Part shown: piece by piece, positions 17,882-26,685 of the stretch
Layout: every line of letters starts with the position of its first letter
Numbering within the stretch: position 1 is the stretch's first letter
Assembly: GCA_029747585.1 (NCBI GenBank)
Contig: JAPEVF010000629.1
Coordinates: 1 to 26,685, forward strand
Origin: Pleurotus djamor
Taxonomy: Eukaryota > Basidiomycota > Agaricomycetes > Agaricales > Pleurotaceae
Direction: 5' to 3'
Length of the DNA: 26,685 bases
Translations under genes and position numbers: made by a program
The notes under the pieces: generated by a model
Told to the model about the DNA's origin: nothing
Database searches by the model: none
Seen by the model: only the letters and a program-made list of their open reading frames with translations

Positions 17882-20800
17882 ATTGGCATCAGGATCATTC
17901 TTCTCGGTTCATTCGTCATGATCCCTTTCCATTGGAGTACATATGGTGTAACCGTTCGATTTTCGTACCCTCATGACTAATCATATTGATATATACCCTT
18001 TGCTTGTTCTTCAGTAATTCTCTGTTCTGTTTTNGGCGTCGTTTGTGGAGTACTTGTACTTCACGTAGAGTTAGTAAACCAGCATGGTCATAGTTACCAT
18101 CAACAGTATCTCAAACCCATCAGTGCATCAGTCACTGGCATAACTCTGTTCTTCGGTGTTCCCTTTCCGTTGTATCCTGATTCGACCAGTTGCGCTCCGT
18201 GATGACCGCGCCATCGTCGTCGTGCTGTTGCTGCTCAGCTGAACAATTCCGCCAAGGGCCTTGGCTTTCAGAAAGTCCGCGGACGGGTAGCAAGCGCCGT
18301 TACTTCTTGGTTGCCATCAGCCGCCCGCGTACGGTCAACTCACGCACTAATGCGTAAGCTGTTAGGTGCAAACTTTCTTATTTCAATGTTCACGTACTGA
18401 ATGAGATAAACATGCGAATAAGGAACTCATTCGATGCCTCATTGCTCGGTGGCTCAAACTTCGACTCAGTGCGTTACGGTAATAAGGCGACTTTACCCGA
18501 TTTTTCTATCAGCATGGTCGACGGTACGTGCGGTTTGCTCAGATAATAGTTCCAGCTCAAAGGCCGCCATCATGCTGAAGGTTGAAACTTAATCAGTTTC
18601 TCCGTAGAAGGAAAGCTGAAAGGATTGATTTTTGAATTCTTGCGTGTGGTGAGGAAAATACTTACCTGAAGTCTTTCAACGCCGCTACAGCACTAGTCGT
18701 TTTATTACCTGCCAAGACAGTCCACAACGTGCGTTATTTCTTTACGAACCCTAACCGAAACGCACAACACCCCGGCCATCGCTTCCATTCCAACGTCGGC
18801 GGAAAAACATGGTAAAAAACCCATTTGTTTCAATTTTATTCCTTTTCGACATCAACCATCGAGTGCGGTGTCTTCTTTCTTCATCCAACTTCCCGATATT
18901 GACAGGACTCAACAGATCGTCGGCATTCCGTTGGAACTTGCGATTCAAAGTAAGTTCATCGCAGCGGGGACTTCAGGGCTTCGCTTGGCCGCTCTGCGCA
19001 AATTAAAAAAAAGTTTCTTCAGTAGCAACGACTAGGCACGCGTTTTCTCATCCCCATGTCGAGGCGTGTACATGCTCATTGTCAAGAGTCAATGCATCCC
19101 TGTCCGAAAAGCCAAGAACCCCGCGTATCGCGATCCGTTAACACAAACTCAATCAAAGGAACCAAAGATGACATGTCGGAAATTGCTTGCTGAAGAAACG
19201 CCACGGTTCTGGGTGGCGGCGACCTACAGAAAGCACAAGGTGGGCAAGGTGGGTAATGTGGGTCTCTTGATGGATCGTACTCTTGACTTTGGTAGGTCAT
19301 TTCGGTCTATGTTTACTACTCGAATGGATTTTTTCGATGGTCAATTCTATTCAACCCACCGAAAAGGGTGAATGCGTTATCGCCTGCGAAACGCCATAAG
19401 GAGATGGACTCCTTGGCCTTTGGGGAGACTAGGATCAATTTTGCTGCTGCTGCTTCGACGTTAGGCCGATACCTCGCCGGTGAACGTCATCGACCTGCAA
19501 ATTTCGTGTTTTGGAGCTCCTTGCCACTGTGGATGTTGGAGCCCATGCCGTCAGAATGCGACATAGAGCTTCCAGCAAAATGGTTGATCGAGACGAGGTC
19601 GCCGTTGGCGGTTTGAAGTTGTGGGCCACCCCCATCTGATTCGGAACGCAATAAAGATGGGAACCAACGGACATAGGTACTATACGAGGACGATTATTGT
19701 CTTCCGTGTCTTAGAACAGGTAGGCCATCAGTTCTATTAATGGAGGAAGAAATCACCGCTGACGGGGACCTTCATAATGACAGGCAGCGGACTGGAGTTG
19801 AAATGAGCACGAAGGAGAAAATATTTTTTGAAGCAAGTTGATGAGATTAAACTCTACTTAGTGGTGGACGATGGGGTCCGGGGATCCCAAGTATCATCGA
19901 CACCGTGCCATAAAGGGCTACCTGTACGTCAGCTCTTCCTCTTTGAGCAATCGTTTTTACGCTGATGCAGCTGTTAGGCAAATGTCCGTTGGTCTGCGAG
20001 CCAGGCCTTTCATGACGAGAGTAATGGGCGAAGTTTCAGGCGTCAGGATTCAATCCTATTCATGACATGCCTTCAGACAAGGCATTCGGCTTCTCGATGA
20101 AGAAGGAAATGGACTCCCTCGGACCCACAATGACCCTGGTCGCCGTTTCTCGAAGCGAGAGCTTGATATAGGATAATTTTCCTTTGTCCTGGTGCAAAGT
20201 GGGTTCAATCGGGAAGAAAGACATGTATACGTGCCGTGGCTTGCCCGCACAGTGCTGGAACAAGTAACACCGCATGAAAGGCTGACCGTATAACCCCTCT
20301 AGCTCAATCTCAAGCTCTCAACTTGGATCCCCTTCTTGATCCCCTCTTCGGTCATTGGCCTCGCCCGGCGAACAAGGGCAGTCAACTTGAGATCGATCAT
20401 GAGACGTATCCTGTCATTGGAGTAATCTCTCAGTAATAGTTAAGTAATCACACAAGGTGCCAGGTTCTTACGACTGTTCAAAGGGATTTCATGCAACACG
20501 CAGGAGTGAGGGGCGGAGGTGAGTCACAAGCGTTTATCAACACGAACCAAATGCAGCACTCGCTTAGGAAACAAAAGGGAATTCAACAGCTTCATAGCAG
20601 AAATGGTTATATAGGATAAACGTNGGGGGGCGATGTATTTAAGCTCAATCATAACTCAAAACGCACAATCTATCACGAAGCAGAGCAGGCGGGGAAAGAA
20701 GCAAGTATTTGGGTGCGGGCAACCCTGTGGAACACCCCTGCTCTTACAAACCATTCGCATCTGGGCCGTGCCTCTGGCATCCATGAGACTTGATGCACTC

Positions 20801-21455
20801 ACATTGGGGTGACCCATATTCTTCTCCATCGATAACCACCATGCCGGACGGGTAGAATGGAAAGTACTGTAATGTAATATGTAATAATGACAATTCAGTG
20901 ACTTTCTGCGTGCGCTGTGGCACCCCCAAGAGGCACCGTTACGAGACAGCATCGTATCTTTTGCATCGGCTTAAGCTGAAATGAAGTGCATGGCGTTTCC
21001 TGTGGTGGAAGTCCATGATATCGGAAGTCGGCACCGCATAGGATGTACCCTCGTTTTCAGAGGAGGCGCGTGTACTCCTGACTCGCGATACCCATGCTTC
21101 GTCTCATCGTGATGACAATTAACCATCTCTGTGAACTTGAATTAGAGTTTTCGCGGCTGGGCGAGCGCCATTAAATCAGTGTCAACTGATCGTGCCAACG
21201 GGAGAAGCAAGCCGCGGCGCAGCACGCTGTAACTCTGCTGCAACTCCTGCGGGCCCCTGATTAAACCCCTAGTGTTAGCGCCGAATGCAGGGGCGAGAGG
21301 CGCTCGCCGTTTTTCCCAAGTCCGTTGCGCGTTCCGGCCCCTCGCGTCCATTTCTTTTTTCCTCCTCACCCGCTCGTTCCCTGCCGCAGCGCAAAGCCCA
21401 CACCTGGACTTCCTAATTTCGGTGATATCCTCGTGTTAGTCTTGCTCGTTTCACC
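17882..21455. other. Long region without an intact gene
   Basis: About 3.6 kb. From 17882 to about 19300 I see only short frames on both strands and single Ns at 18034 and, further on, 20624. Between about 19300 and 20960 the minus strand holds several coding-like fragments (separate entry). The last 300-400 bases before 21456 should include the promoter of the Oxa1-like gene; they are GC-rich and hold no clear TATA box. No RNA gene or complete transposon was recognised. Confidence 0.4.
19300..20960 (-). pseudogene. Possible decaying multi-exon gene, family not recognised
   Basis: Reading downward on the minus strand, several stretches look like real exons: about 20850-20660 (YFPFYPSGMVVIDGEEYGSP, then a GT donor, a GCAG acceptor and WVFHRVARTQILA), about 20400-20300 (IDLKLTALVRRARPMTEEGI), 20305-20070 (PRHVYMSFFPIEPTLHQDKG, RVIVGPRESISFFIEKPNAL), about 20010-19865 (HLPNSCISVALYGTVSMILG) and about 19680-19490 (YVRWFPSLLRSESDGGG, ANGDLVSINHFAGSSM). 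Some neighbours connect by plausible short introns, but the join near 20305 needs a one-base shift, and I found no consistent start or end. This fits a degraded gene or a gene with errors in the consensus. I cannot name the family, and chance cannot be excluded. Confidence 0.3.
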
Positions 21456-23006
21456 ATGTCGGCCATGTTTCTCTGTTCTGGAAAACTGGCTCCTCTGCGG
21501 CACAACGCCAGACTATCCACGATCTCGGTCAAGAGCTATGGGTGAGACTTTTGAAGCGGATCTGAGGCTGGGATATGCGTAGCTGATTGTGCTGTGTAGG
21601 CCAACAAACTCGCGGCAGTTTTCTGCACTGTTCTCGGTGCGGCCGATGCTCTTTCTCTCATGAGATTCCGTGACTGAATGCGGGTACACTAGCACAGCAT
21701 ACGTCTTTCAATTCTCACTTGAAGTCACCAGCAAGAACATCGCACGGCTTGCTATCTGCGCAAGCTGTCACGTGTCCCCAACGCAGAAACCTGTGGTGGA
21801 AATCTTCACCTCCATCGACAACACAGGCCAACGCGAACCCCGTTTCAGAAACCGCGTCTTCTAGTTCGGCTGCCGCAACAATTGCCCCAGAAACTAGAGC
21901 TTTGTCCGAGAGCCAAGTCGTAAACGAGGCTGTCGTCCCCGAGTCGCCCATACCTCCAACAACGGGGGAAGCAGCCGATGTTGTGCTCTCTAGCGCGACA
22001 AGTACCACCGACCAAGCTGTTACAACATTACTTTCTTCGCCCCCACCACTGGAATACGGAGACCTTGCTGCCCTCGGCTTGATTTCCTATACCCCCGCTG
22101 GTGTAATCCGATGGTCCTTTGAGTTACTCCAAGTCACCACTGCGCTACCCTGGTTTCATACCATCGTTGTTGGCTCGCTACTATGGCGCGTCCTTTTGAC
22201 TCCATTTGTCGTGCAGAATCTCCAAAACACGGCTCGTCTTCAGCCATTGCAGCCGAAACTTCTTGAGCTGCGAGAAGAGATGGCGAAAGCTAGTCAAACT
22301 GGTGATCGACTGGCCATGCAGCGTTGTGCACTGAAGCAGAAGAAGATATACGGAGATGCTGGTGTAAGCATGTGGAAGATGCTGGTCACCCCCTTCGTCC
22401 AGCTGCCCGTGACTTTGGGTATCTTCTTCGGCCTGAAGAAGATGTGTAACCTTCCCGTGGAACAATTGAAGGACAGCGGTGTTAGCTGGCTTCCAGACTT
22501 GACTGTCCCAGATCCCTATGGAGTCCTTCCTTGGGCCCTGATGTTGGTCGTAAACCTGCAGATTTCGGTAGGCCATTCATTCCTTGGCTTGACATCTGTC
22601 TGACTTACCCTCGAGGCCGGCGCCCGAGAAATGAACCTCAAAGAACGTCCTGAGATGGGTCACTTGATGAATGGCCTACGCATTCTCACTCTTGGCGGTG
22701 TGTACGTCATGGGCGACTTCCCATCTGTGTGTATTTCCCTCTTATCCCAGATGCAATGCATTGACTTTCGTACAGGGCTTGATGGTGTCCTTGTTGGTCA
22801 CATCGACAGCCACCACTGCGCAAACTCTACTCCTCCAATCACCCACCATTAGACGGTACTTCGACATCCCCATTGTGTCCAAGGAACACAAGGGTAGACT
22901 ACCGTCGTACAAGGAGAGTGTTAACTTCGTGATTAAATCCTTCAAAGATAAATTGGAAGAAGGCCGAAAGCAACAACAACAAGAGTTGATGAGGCGTAGA
23001 CGGTAG
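21456..23006 (+). CDS. OXA1: Mitochondrial inner-membrane insertase, Oxa1/YidC/Alb3 family
   Basis: Inserts mitochondrially made and some imported proteins into the inner membrane. Exons 21456-21541, 21600-21636, 21698-22567, 22616-22726 and 22776-23006 join in phase to 444 residues; the acceptor of intron 2 could instead be at 21724. The start MSAMFLCSGKLAPLRHNARLS is Arg/Lys-rich and free of acidic residues, as for a mitochondrial presequence. After a low-complexity Ser/Thr/Ala linker come the family helices: PWFHTIVVGSLLWRVLLTPF, the NTARLQPLQPKLLELREEMA loop, MLVTPFVQLPVTLGIFFGLK, YGVLPWALMLVVNLQIS, and LTLGGVYVMGDFPSGLMVSL. The tail is a basic, Gln/Lys/Arg-rich helix ending in ELMRRRR, matching the ribosome-binding tail of Oxa1. 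The presequence and this tail favour Oxa1 over the Cox18 branch. Confidence 0.9.
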
Positions 23007-23523
23007 AGGTTACATGGTGTGAGTACCTTCGATGACGATTGTGGCCAGGCTACCCGGGATGGTCGGATAGATGTGGTATTAAAAGTTGCTTTATCTATAT
23101 ATAATATAATGCACGAGCTTAACCCCAGGTCTGAAATCGCATATCCGAGGGTCATGAGAAGAGCCTGCGTTGCTTCGTCTCAAAGGGTACGCCATTGATA
23201 TTTTTTATCTTGAGGCTGCTTTCGTCGTCTTCGCGTCGTCTCAGGAGCCGGGGGTTGTTGGACCAGAGTAAGTTTCCTTGTTCGATGCATCGTATCTCTT
23301 CTAATTTTGTTTTGAAGGATACCATTCAAGTAGTACGTCGTTCGACGCGTGGCCAGACGCGTCGCAACAATGCCCAACAACGAAGCCCCAATGCACGTGG
23401 TCTGCTATAAAGTCGCGACCACAATCTTCGCAGTCTCCGGACCACTTCTCTTCCACTACCAACCACCATCCACCACTTGAGCCCTCGCGACACATTTTCC
23501 TGCCAAACTATAACGTCGCTCTC
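23007..23523. other. Intergenic region between Oxa1-like gene and hypothetical gene
   Basis: About 0.5 kb holding the 3' end of the Oxa1-like transcript and the promoter of the next gene. Short frames on both strands (for example 23195-23410 +) overlap and look like chance. A TATA box lies at 23406-23411. Confidence 0.5.
23406..23411 (+). promoter_or_regulatory. TATA box of the hypothetical gene at 23524
   Basis: TATAAA in CTGCTATAAAGTCG lies 118 bp upstream of the start codon, a usual fungal distance. Confidence 0.5.
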
Positions 23524-24109
23524 ATGTCTCCTCCCGTCCAACCTACCACCGATATTCAACCTGAATCCGTGGCCATCGCGAATGGTGCGGTCATGCCTCC
23601 TTCCAAGGAACGGAACGAAATCCCCTCTCTCGACGAATACATGCAATCCTCGAAAAAGAGACGCGTGTTGAACGCGTATCAGGGCTGTACCCAGACCAAC
23701 CCGGCTTACACACCGTTTGTCGTTGAAGACATCCGGAATTATGTCCCTTGGGCTGCTAGGAATCGAGTTAAGGTTGCCCGTCTCCAGTATCCTCAAAAGG
23801 GAGCGACACTCCTTCCAGTATCCCAAGCCGCCTTACAGTCCCTCCCCCTCGATTCCTCGACTACCAACGGACGTGTCGTGGAGGAATGCCTTGAAAGCGA
23901 CATGGGAGAGGAGACGCGTATCTATCAGAGCAAGGAGGAGGATCTCTCGGCCAATGCTACCGCAAATGAGAAGAGCAACTCCGCATTAACGAAGCCGTAT
24001 CTCTCAGTCGCGGCTCAAGTACCTTGTACGTTATCTTCTGACTAACGGGGCTCCACGACGCTCATGCTTATTTTTACTAGTGGCGAATCCCGCCTTCAGT
24101 TCGGAGTGA
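23524..24109 (+). CDS. Hypothetical protein, 176 residues
   Basis: I do not recognise this protein. Exons 23524-24025 and 24081-24109 join across a GT-AG intron (donor GTACGT, acceptor TTTTTACTAG). It is hydrophilic, without signal peptide or transmembrane helix. A basic cluster SSKKRRV near residue 45 could be a nuclear localisation signal. The most ordered-looking part is about residues 38-100 (LDEYMQSSKKRR, NPAYTPFVVEDIRNYVPWAA, RVKVARLQYPQKG); the rest is rich in Ser, Glu and Asn and probably disordered. The TATA box, Kozak-like start and clean intron favour a real gene. The long minus-strand frame over the same bases (23326-23826) is taken as a shadow. Confidence 0.6.
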
Positions 24110-24614
24110 CCCCGAGGGTGCTCTAGTAATTGAGCCACCGTCGATTGGCTAGCTTCTACCCCCTCGCTTTGCTCCCTCTGGACTCCAGAGCGTCCGATCG
24201 CTGCCCACGCGCAAGGGCTCCTCTAGTTCATATAAATTGTTTTCTATCTCAGTTTCGTGTATGCTAATCCAACTAAACGTTCACACGTCGATTCCTTGTC
24301 CTTGTCGTGCTTTAGCAAAAATATCTATCATCTAGCTGAGCAATCTAGGAGGGAAATCGCGCCACAACGAGCGCTTCCACATCTGCTGACTGATCTTTTG
24401 GTCTAGACAGATGACAATGCTCTAAAAATTCTGATTCCCGTCTTTCCGCCTCCATCAGTCATCATGCGACTGCGTTGAAGAATAAAAGTCGAAGAGTGAA
24501 GGTATAAGTTTTCTTCTCATAGCCCTCTCAAATCACTGTCCTGACCCCTCAGTCTCAGCCTCATTTCATCTTCTCAACATCCCTTCCTCCAGCCAACCTC
24601 TGGAAGCCAACCCA
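24110..24614. other. Intergenic region before the SDR gene
   Basis: About 0.5 kb with no open frame worth noting. TATAAAT at about 24232 and AATAAAAG near 24481 are the only core-promoter-like elements; the second lies about 135 bp upstream of the SDR start. Confidence 0.45.
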
Positions 24615-25498
24615 ATGTCCAAACTCGTCGCATTCATCGTCGGTGCAGGTGCCAATGTGGGTAGCGCCACCGCCGCTCTCCTGAAGGAGAAGGGTTACGC
24701 CGTGGCCGTTGGCTCCCGTAACCCGGATGTCGAGAAGATCAAGAAAGACGGATACTTCCCAGTTAAAGTGGATGCGATCCAGCAAGATAGCGTCAAGGCT
24801 GCCTATAAAGCCGTCGCGGACGCGCTTGGTCCTCCTAACGTGATCATCTTCAACCGTGAGTTTTTTCACCGAACTTTTGGAAAGGTGATTGACTCAATCG
24901 CTCGCTTTCCTCTAGCCGCTGTACATCGACCTACAGAGGTCGCAGGGGACCCTTCTACTCTACCACTTAGTGACTTCAATGACTCTATTGCCATTGGAAG
25001 CAATGTCTTCGCGTTGGCTCAAGAGGCGTTACCGGGATTCCGTTCGGCTGGTCATACTAGTAACCCTAAGGCTTTCATCGTCACTGGCAACATACTGCCC
25101 GCACAAGCTCCAATTCTGGATTGGTTTGGCTTGGACCTCCAGAAGACCATTTCGGCGCGCCTGGTGAACTTCTTCGTAAAAGCATACAAAGCAGAGGGGT
25201 TCCAGTAAGTATTCCCCGTTCGTTTAATATACAATGATTCTGACAGACTTGATGTAGGTTTTCATTCGCCTTCTTGACATCTGATGACGGTGGTATTCCA
25301 CCGTATTCGGACTTCTTGAAGAGCGGTCCAGCTCATGCGAAGGCATACTGGGAGTTGATCAACAGAAAGGAAGGACCATGGGACTATAGGTTAGTTGACT
25401 CTCCTCACCGAATACGATTATAATCAGGCCAATTGAAACAATGCATGACTAGGTTCACCCTTTCTGGCGAAAAACTCGCCGACTACACCCCAATGTAA
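24615..25498 (+). CDS. Atypical short-chain dehydrogenase/reductase family protein
   Basis: Rossmann-fold SDR relative. Exons 24615-24855, 24916-25204, 25258-25389 and 25453-25498 join in phase to 235 residues. The N-terminus has beta1 and the glycine-rich nucleotide loop (FIVGAGANVGSATAALLKEK), an NAD(P)-choosing region (GSRNPDVEKIKKDG), and PPNVIIFNPAVHRP where NNAG usually sits. AFIVTGNIL follows, but the expected Tyr-x-x-x-Lys is absent: the site reads WFGLDLQKTISA, with a lysine and no tyrosine. The C-terminal part (PPYSDFL, AHAKAYWEL, GPWDYRFTLSGEKLADY) matches a fungal subgroup that also lacks that tyrosine, as far as I recall. It may bind a nucleotide without classical SDR chemistry. 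The first intron (24856-24915) is 60 bp and open in frame. Confidence 0.8.
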
Positions 25499-25946
25499 CT
25501 GGATACTGGCATTTCAACGTCGCTTTCGTACTACTATCAATGTAATCTTAGGCTCTATTCAGTTACTATTCGGAGCTGTTTCTGCGGAACGCGGGATTTG
25601 ACTTCACGTTCCCCGTTCCATAATCCGGCCTTTTCAAGGGCGACTGACTGTCCAGGACCGGTCCCGCTTTGGTCTCGCTCGATTTGAATGTCCCCAGGGG
25701 CTAGGGTGTGTCGAGGGGTACCCCTTCCCAAAGTAGGATTCAATGGAGTTTGGAGGCGCGGCTTAATCCTGTCGGGTCATTGCCGCCCTTAGAGTCGGGA
25801 GACAAGAATCTGGTCCTCTCACCCCTTCGAGCTCACTGGAAGGACTCAGACCCACCGAAAGGCGCAGGGTAGCATATGGCGTATCACGACTTAAGTACGG
25901 GAACATGTCTAATGGCTATCCGTCCGTGGTCGGAGGTACTACGCAA
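25499..25946. other. Short intergenic region between convergent genes
   Basis: About 450 bp holding the 3' ends of the SDR and the decarboxylase-like gene. It contains a 12 bp perfect palindrome AGGGGTACCCCT at 25714-25725. A 62-codon frame on the minus strand (25555-25743) has no recognisable features. Nothing else is seen. Confidence 0.45.
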
Positions 25947-26685
25947 CTATTGGGCAGACTGCTCGAAAACACTCGCAGTCACCACTGGGACTCCTTCTCG
26001 CCAAATTACACCCGAGAACGCAGCGGCCTCGATAGCAATTGGCCTCACCGCTTTCACCTCTTCCAAAGACGCACCCTGCCTACGCGCACCTGCAAGATGC
26101 CAGTTGACTTGCCTGGGCGTGTCAAGGGGAATGATACTGGCGATCATAGCATACGATGTCTCTATCGGAGAGATAACGGAGTACTGGCCTAACACGATGC
26201 CGTAGGTGAGGGTTTGGGTGTACCAGCCTGATGCAAATGTGTGTAGTGTCAGTTCAACGGGAAAAAATTGTTAGATGGTGGGGTCTACAGAGGTCGGGAT
26301 AGGCTGCGTCCAAAAGATTTTGTACAGGACCTGAGGCTTCACCGTATAATCTCTTGAAATTCTGCTGACCGCTCAAAGAGTAGTCTGCCAACGAGATAGA
26401 GGCGTCTCTGTGCGGCATAGTTTCATAAGTAAGTTACGAGTTATACCGGCGGGAAGGTAATCATTGTACTGACCGAGAGAGTGCCCCAATATTCTTGCTG
26501 ATGGTTTCCGGAGTGACATTGTTGAGAGCAACTAAAGCATTGATGACCTAGATAATCGACGCATCGTTGCAGGGCACGAAATGGTTGTCAACAGGGGTAA
26601 TAAGTACCTTCGGAAGACCAACGGCAACGTTCGCCTTGAAAAGAGCATCTCGTAGCCGTTTGACGAGGAGTACATGGTCATCTTG
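25947..26685 (-). CDS. Carboxymuconolactone decarboxylase-like (AhpD-fold) protein, 5' end outside window
   Basis: Exons read downward: 26685-26608 (partial), 26547-26474, 26407-26289, 26227-25947, joined in phase by three GT-AG introns to about 183 residues plus stop. The last exon carries the family core: GIVLGQYSVISPIETSYAMI, then LDTPRQVNWHLAGARRQGAS and LEEVKAVRPIAIEAA, i.e. the helix with the QxxWHxxGAxxxGAxxEEV pattern of CMD-like proteins. No CxxC pair, the AhpD redox motif, is seen in the available part, so peroxidase-type chemistry is unlikely. The preceding exons read SLADYSLSGQQNFKRLYG and ALFKANVAVGLPKVINALVA, fitting fungal members of the family. The reaction is unknown. It converges with the SDR gene. 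Confidence 0.78.

Noticed and set aside
20190..20220. GGTTCAATC resembling a tRNA B-box
   Set aside because: No matching A-box, acceptor stem or cloverleaf around it.
23326..23826. 166-codon minus-strand frame opposite the hypothetical gene
   Set aside because: Arg/Gly-rich low-information translation; the plus-strand gene has a TATA box, start context and a clean intron.
25714..25725. 12 bp palindrome AGGGGTACCCCT
   Set aside because: Short enough to occur by chance in a GC-rich stretch between convergent 3' ends, with no supporting context.

Overview
The window is nuclear DNA of a filamentous fungus, most likely an Agaricomycete-type basidiomycete. Genes are dense, split by many 50-70 bp GT-AG introns, and resemble basidiomycete families (TOK-type K+ channel, UstYa/DUF3328 protein, DUF7729-like GPI protein, secreted amidase). 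No prokaryotic, organellar or viral gene was seen. Gene models were built by hand by joining exons through splice sites and phase; no search was run.

Layout: 1-1401 (+) is the 3' part of an outward-rectifier K+ channel. 1402-3838 holds no gene I can name. 3839-6127 (-) and 6386-8663 (+) are a head-to-head pair encoding the carboxyltransferase (beta) and biotin carboxylase/biotin carrier (alpha) subunits of an acyl-CoA carboxylase; alpha ends in -SKL, a canonical peroxisomal signal, and the 258 bp between the starts carries repeated GCGGGG boxes. 8877-9898 (-) is a Derlin (ER-associated degradation), with a 22 bp perfect palindrome about 140 bp upstream of its start.

11258-12240 (+) is a UstYa-like oxidase with both HxxHC motifs. 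13526-15425 (+) is a secreted amidase-signature enzyme. 16556-about 17195 (+) encodes a signal peptide followed by six near-identical units with the core DGDNNGWHGAE, most of them ending in Lys-Arg or Arg-Arg: the layout of a Kex2-processed repeat precursor. UstYa-like protein plus Kex2 repeat precursor is the signature of dikaritin-type ribosomal peptides, so this 6 kb co-directional block is the best candidate for an undescribed system here. The repeat array runs into an N-rich stretch (17165-17239) and then into the C-terminal half of a GPI-anchored DUF7729-like protein in another frame, so this junction is probably an assembly fault.

17882-21455 has no intact gene, but the minus strand carries fragments that read like exons of a decaying gene. 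21456-23006 (+) is a mitochondrial Oxa1-type insertase, 23524-24109 (+) a small unrecognised protein, 24615-25498 (+) an atypical short-chain dehydrogenase without the usual YxxxK, and 25947-26685 (-) a carboxymuconolactone-decarboxylase-like protein cut by the window edge.

Two single N characters (4860, 9117) sit inside otherwise good exons, and removing each restores the frame, so the beta subunit and the Derlin should be read as intact genes with consensus errors, not as pseudogenes.
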